Assembly: GCA_943325655.2 (NCBI GenBank)
Contig: CALPQG020000099.1
Coordinates: 1 to 7,930 of the forward strand
DNA: 7,930 bases
Direction of reading: 5' to 3'
Origin: Bifidobacterium breve
GTDB lineage: Bacteria; Bacteroidota; Bacteroidia; Cytophagales; UBA9547
The notes under the pieces were generated by a model. The model worked only from the letters and a program-made list of their open reading frames with translations, searched no databases and was not told where the DNA came from. Every line of letters starts with the position of its first letter. Position 1 is the first letter of the stretch. Position numbers and translations under genes: made by a program. This document shows, in pieces, positions 6,457 through 7,930 of the stretch.

Positions 6457-7215
6457 TTATTCCTCAAAACCAATTTCTTCTTCAACTAACGGTTCAATCC
6501 AGAAATTATTAAACCCTTCACCAATATTTATGGAAATTTTTCTAAGCTGAAGCAATTCAAGAATAGCTAAAAAGTTGAATATCAAGTATATCTTCTCATT
6601 ATTTTCAGCAATAATTTCTGTAAAAGCAACTCTTTTTTGTGCATAAACTGTTACCAACATCTTTTCTTTTATCTCATCTAAAGAATAAGGGTACTGCACC
6701 ACTTTATGAACGGGTTTATTGGCTTCTTGTTCGTAGCGTTTAGAAACTTTCTCAAAAACCTTTAGCAGCTTGTACAAATCCAGGTCCTGCATTTCAGACT
6801 CCACATTGTTGACTTCAGCCAATTGTTTGAGTTCTTCCACAATGTTTCCACGTTTTTCTTTCGAAAACCGGTCCTGTTCAAGTTGGCTCAATTCGGCAAT
6901 AACAGATTTATAACGTTTGTATTCTAAGAGGTGCTTCACCAATTCATCTCTAGGATCTATTTCATTTCCTGAGGCATCTATCTGAGTGCGAGGTAAAAGC
7001 ATTTTAGCTTTAATGCTCATCAAGGTTGCTGCAACCAAAATAAATTCGCTGGCAACTTCCATGTTCAACTCCTCCATTTGCTGTACATAACTCAAAAAAT
7101 CAGTTGTAATTTTAAAAATAGGAATGTCATAAATATCCAATTCATCACGTTCTATGAAGAATAATAACAAATCAAATGGGCCTTCAAATAATGGTAACTT
7201 GATTTCGTAGTTCAT
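6457..7215 (-). CDS. scpA: Segregation and condensation protein A (ScpA, SMC kleisin)
   Basis: ScpA is the kleisin subunit that bridges the two heads of the SMC dimer and, with ScpB, forms the condensin that compacts and segregates the chromosome. The 252-residue length is typical. The amino end has the family signature FEGPFDLLLFFIERDELDIYDIPI (10-33), followed by ITTDFL and the SEFILVAATLMSIKAKMLLP helix (56-75), which binds the SMC neck. A variable charged centre (80-170) leads to the C-terminal winged helix (about 178-235, with RVAFTEIIAENNEKIYLIFNFLAILELL) that binds the SMC head. No scpB follows it here; the next gene is the toxin-antitoxin pair, 84 bases downstream. It starts 39 bases after the kmo stop without an obvious promoter in between, so read-through from kmo is likely. 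Confidence 0.96.
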   Translation of the reverse strand: MNYEIKLPLFEGPFDLLLFFIERDELDIYDIPIFKITTDFLSYVQQMEELNMEVASEFILVAATLMSIKAKMLLPRTQIDASGNEIDPRDELVKHLLEYKRYKSVIAELSQLEQDRFSKEKRGNIVEELKQLAEVNNVESEMQDLDLYKLLKVFEKVSKRYEQEANKPVHKVVQYPYSLDEIKEKMLVTVYAQKRVAFTEIIAENNEKIYLIFNFLAILELLQLRKISINIGEGFNNFWIEPLVEEEIGFEE

Positions 7216-7240
7216 TGTCTTTTGTTATAAACTTTTTTAG

Positions 7241-7264
7241 AATGTACCCTGTACTTAGTACATT
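7241..7264. repeat. Inverted repeat spanning the kmo stop codon
   Basis: Seven-base perfect arms AATGTAC (7241-7247) and GTACATT (7258-7264) flank a 10-base spacer that contains a further GTAC; the kmo stop codon (7255-7257) lies in the spacer. On the minus strand the repeat is followed by A-rich rather than T-rich sequence, so it does not look like an intrinsic terminator for kmo. It could form a weak RNA hairpin between kmo and scpA. Confidence 0.35.
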
Positions 7265-7930
7265 TTACTTAAATATGGTTCATAATCAACGCTTTGCCAA
7301 CTATTTTCTATATCCGCTATCGCCATAATTTTATCCATCATATCGTTTTGGCGATTTCCTTCTTCCAATGCTTCGGCATAAGGTAGCTGGCTGAATGTTA
7401 CCATAGAATACAATGGTGTCCAAAGCTCAGGATATCTTTCATGGATTAGTGCCTCAATTTTTTTACGCAATAAAAAAGTTTCATTGGCAACCAGCTCACT
7501 CATTTCTACAAAATTCAACCGGGCAAGTTCAGAAATTGCATCTGAATTTACCTTACGACTTTGTTGATATGCTTCAAGAATGGAAGACCAGTCATTGCCA
7601 TATTTTCCTATAATTTCATCTAATATTCTTACATCCTCAAACCCAGCATTCATCCCTTGTCCATAAAATGGAACCATAGAGTGTGCCGCGTCACCAATTA
7701 AAGCGACGTTATTTTCATAACACCAAGGATAACAGGATATTGAAACCAAAGAAGAAGTAGGATTTTTAAAAAACTCTTTGACCAAATTAGGCATCAAAGG
7801 CACCACATCGGCAAAAGTTTTTAAGAAAAACTGCTGCAATTCGTGAGGTGTTTTAAGCACCTCAAAAGATTGTTCCCCTTTGAATGGTAAAAACAAGGTA
7901 CAGGTAAAAGTACCATCTTCATTGGGTAAG
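7255..7930 (-). CDS. kmo: Kynurenine 3-monooxygenase, C-terminal half (5' end outside window)
   Basis: This FAD- and NADPH-dependent flavoprotein hydroxylates L-kynurenine to 3-hydroxykynurenine, a step in tryptophan breakdown and, in some bacteria, in making quinolinate for NAD. The frame is open to the right edge, so the gene continues beyond 7930; 224 residues are visible of a family length near 450. The fragment starts with LPNEDGTFTCTLFLPF, close to the corresponding segment of animal KMO. The in-frame TTG at 7894-7896 is an internal Leu codon, not a start. The flavin-binding GDAAH motif is at residues 79-83 of the fragment, within ALIGDAAHSMVPFYGQGMNAGFED, the strongest hallmark of the family. 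The visible C-terminal helices (from about residue 140) lack an obvious long membrane anchor of the mitochondrial type. The NADPH/FAD Rossmann GxGxxG end is outside the window. Confidence 0.94.
   Translation of the reverse strand, partial: LPNEDGTFTCTLFLPFKGEQSFEVLKTPHELQQFFLKTFADVVPLMPNLVKEFFKNPTSSLVSISCYPWCYENNVALIGDAAHSMVPFYGQGMNAGFEDVRILDEIIGKYGNDWSSILEAYQQSRKVNSDAISELARLNFVEMSELVANETFLLRKKIEALIHERYPELWTPLYSMVTFSQLPYAEALEEGNRQNDMMDKIMAIADIENSWQSVDYEPYLSKMY

Noticed and set aside
7894..7896. TTG as the start codon of the kmo fragment
   Set aside because: The frame stays open upstream to the window edge and reads LPNEDGTFTCT, which continues the KMO family sequence, so the TTG is an internal Leu codon and the gene is cut by the window.

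Overview
The window reads as a piece of AT-rich chromosome from a member of the Bacteroidota, most like the Chitinophagaceae/Sphingobacteriia side. The reasons are the large SecA (1120 residues, with insertions compared with E. coli SecA), the lack of Shine-Dalgarno sequences before start codons, upstream elements close to the Bacteroidota promoter form TTTG-N17-20-TAnnTTTG, a lipoprotein signal peptide leading an all-beta secreted protein, and a bacterial kynurenine 3-monooxygenase. The genus is inference.

All six well-supported genes lie on the minus strand. In transcription order, from the right-hand end, they are: the C-terminal half of kynurenine 3-monooxygenase (kmo, running off the right edge); scpA, 39 bases further on and perhaps co-transcribed; a two-gene toxin-antitoxin module (ribbon-helix-helix antitoxin, then a MazF/PemK-type RNase overlapping it by 20 bases); secA; a lipoprotein gene of unknown function with its own promoter-like element and a strong Rho-independent terminator; and a polytopic membrane protein of unknown function that carries histidines in or near its membrane segments. 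At the left edge, bases 1-83 hold a GATGAT-rich stretch. It may be the frameshifted 3' end of a plus-strand gene meeting the membrane-protein gene tail to tail.

The genes do not form one pathway. Housekeeping functions (tryptophan/kynurenine catabolism or NAD precursor synthesis, chromosome segregation, protein export) flank a small toxin-antitoxin insertion and two poorly characterised envelope proteins. There is no clear sign of a new multi-gene system. The points most worth a second look are the histidine pattern of the membrane protein, which distantly recalls Brp/Blh carotene dioxygenases; the SecA tail, which keeps GRND but lacks the usual cysteine zinc motif; and the repeat structures upstream of the antitoxin and membrane-protein genes. 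No rRNA, tRNA, CRISPR array or insertion sequence was seen, and no gene-free stretch exceeds 300 bases.
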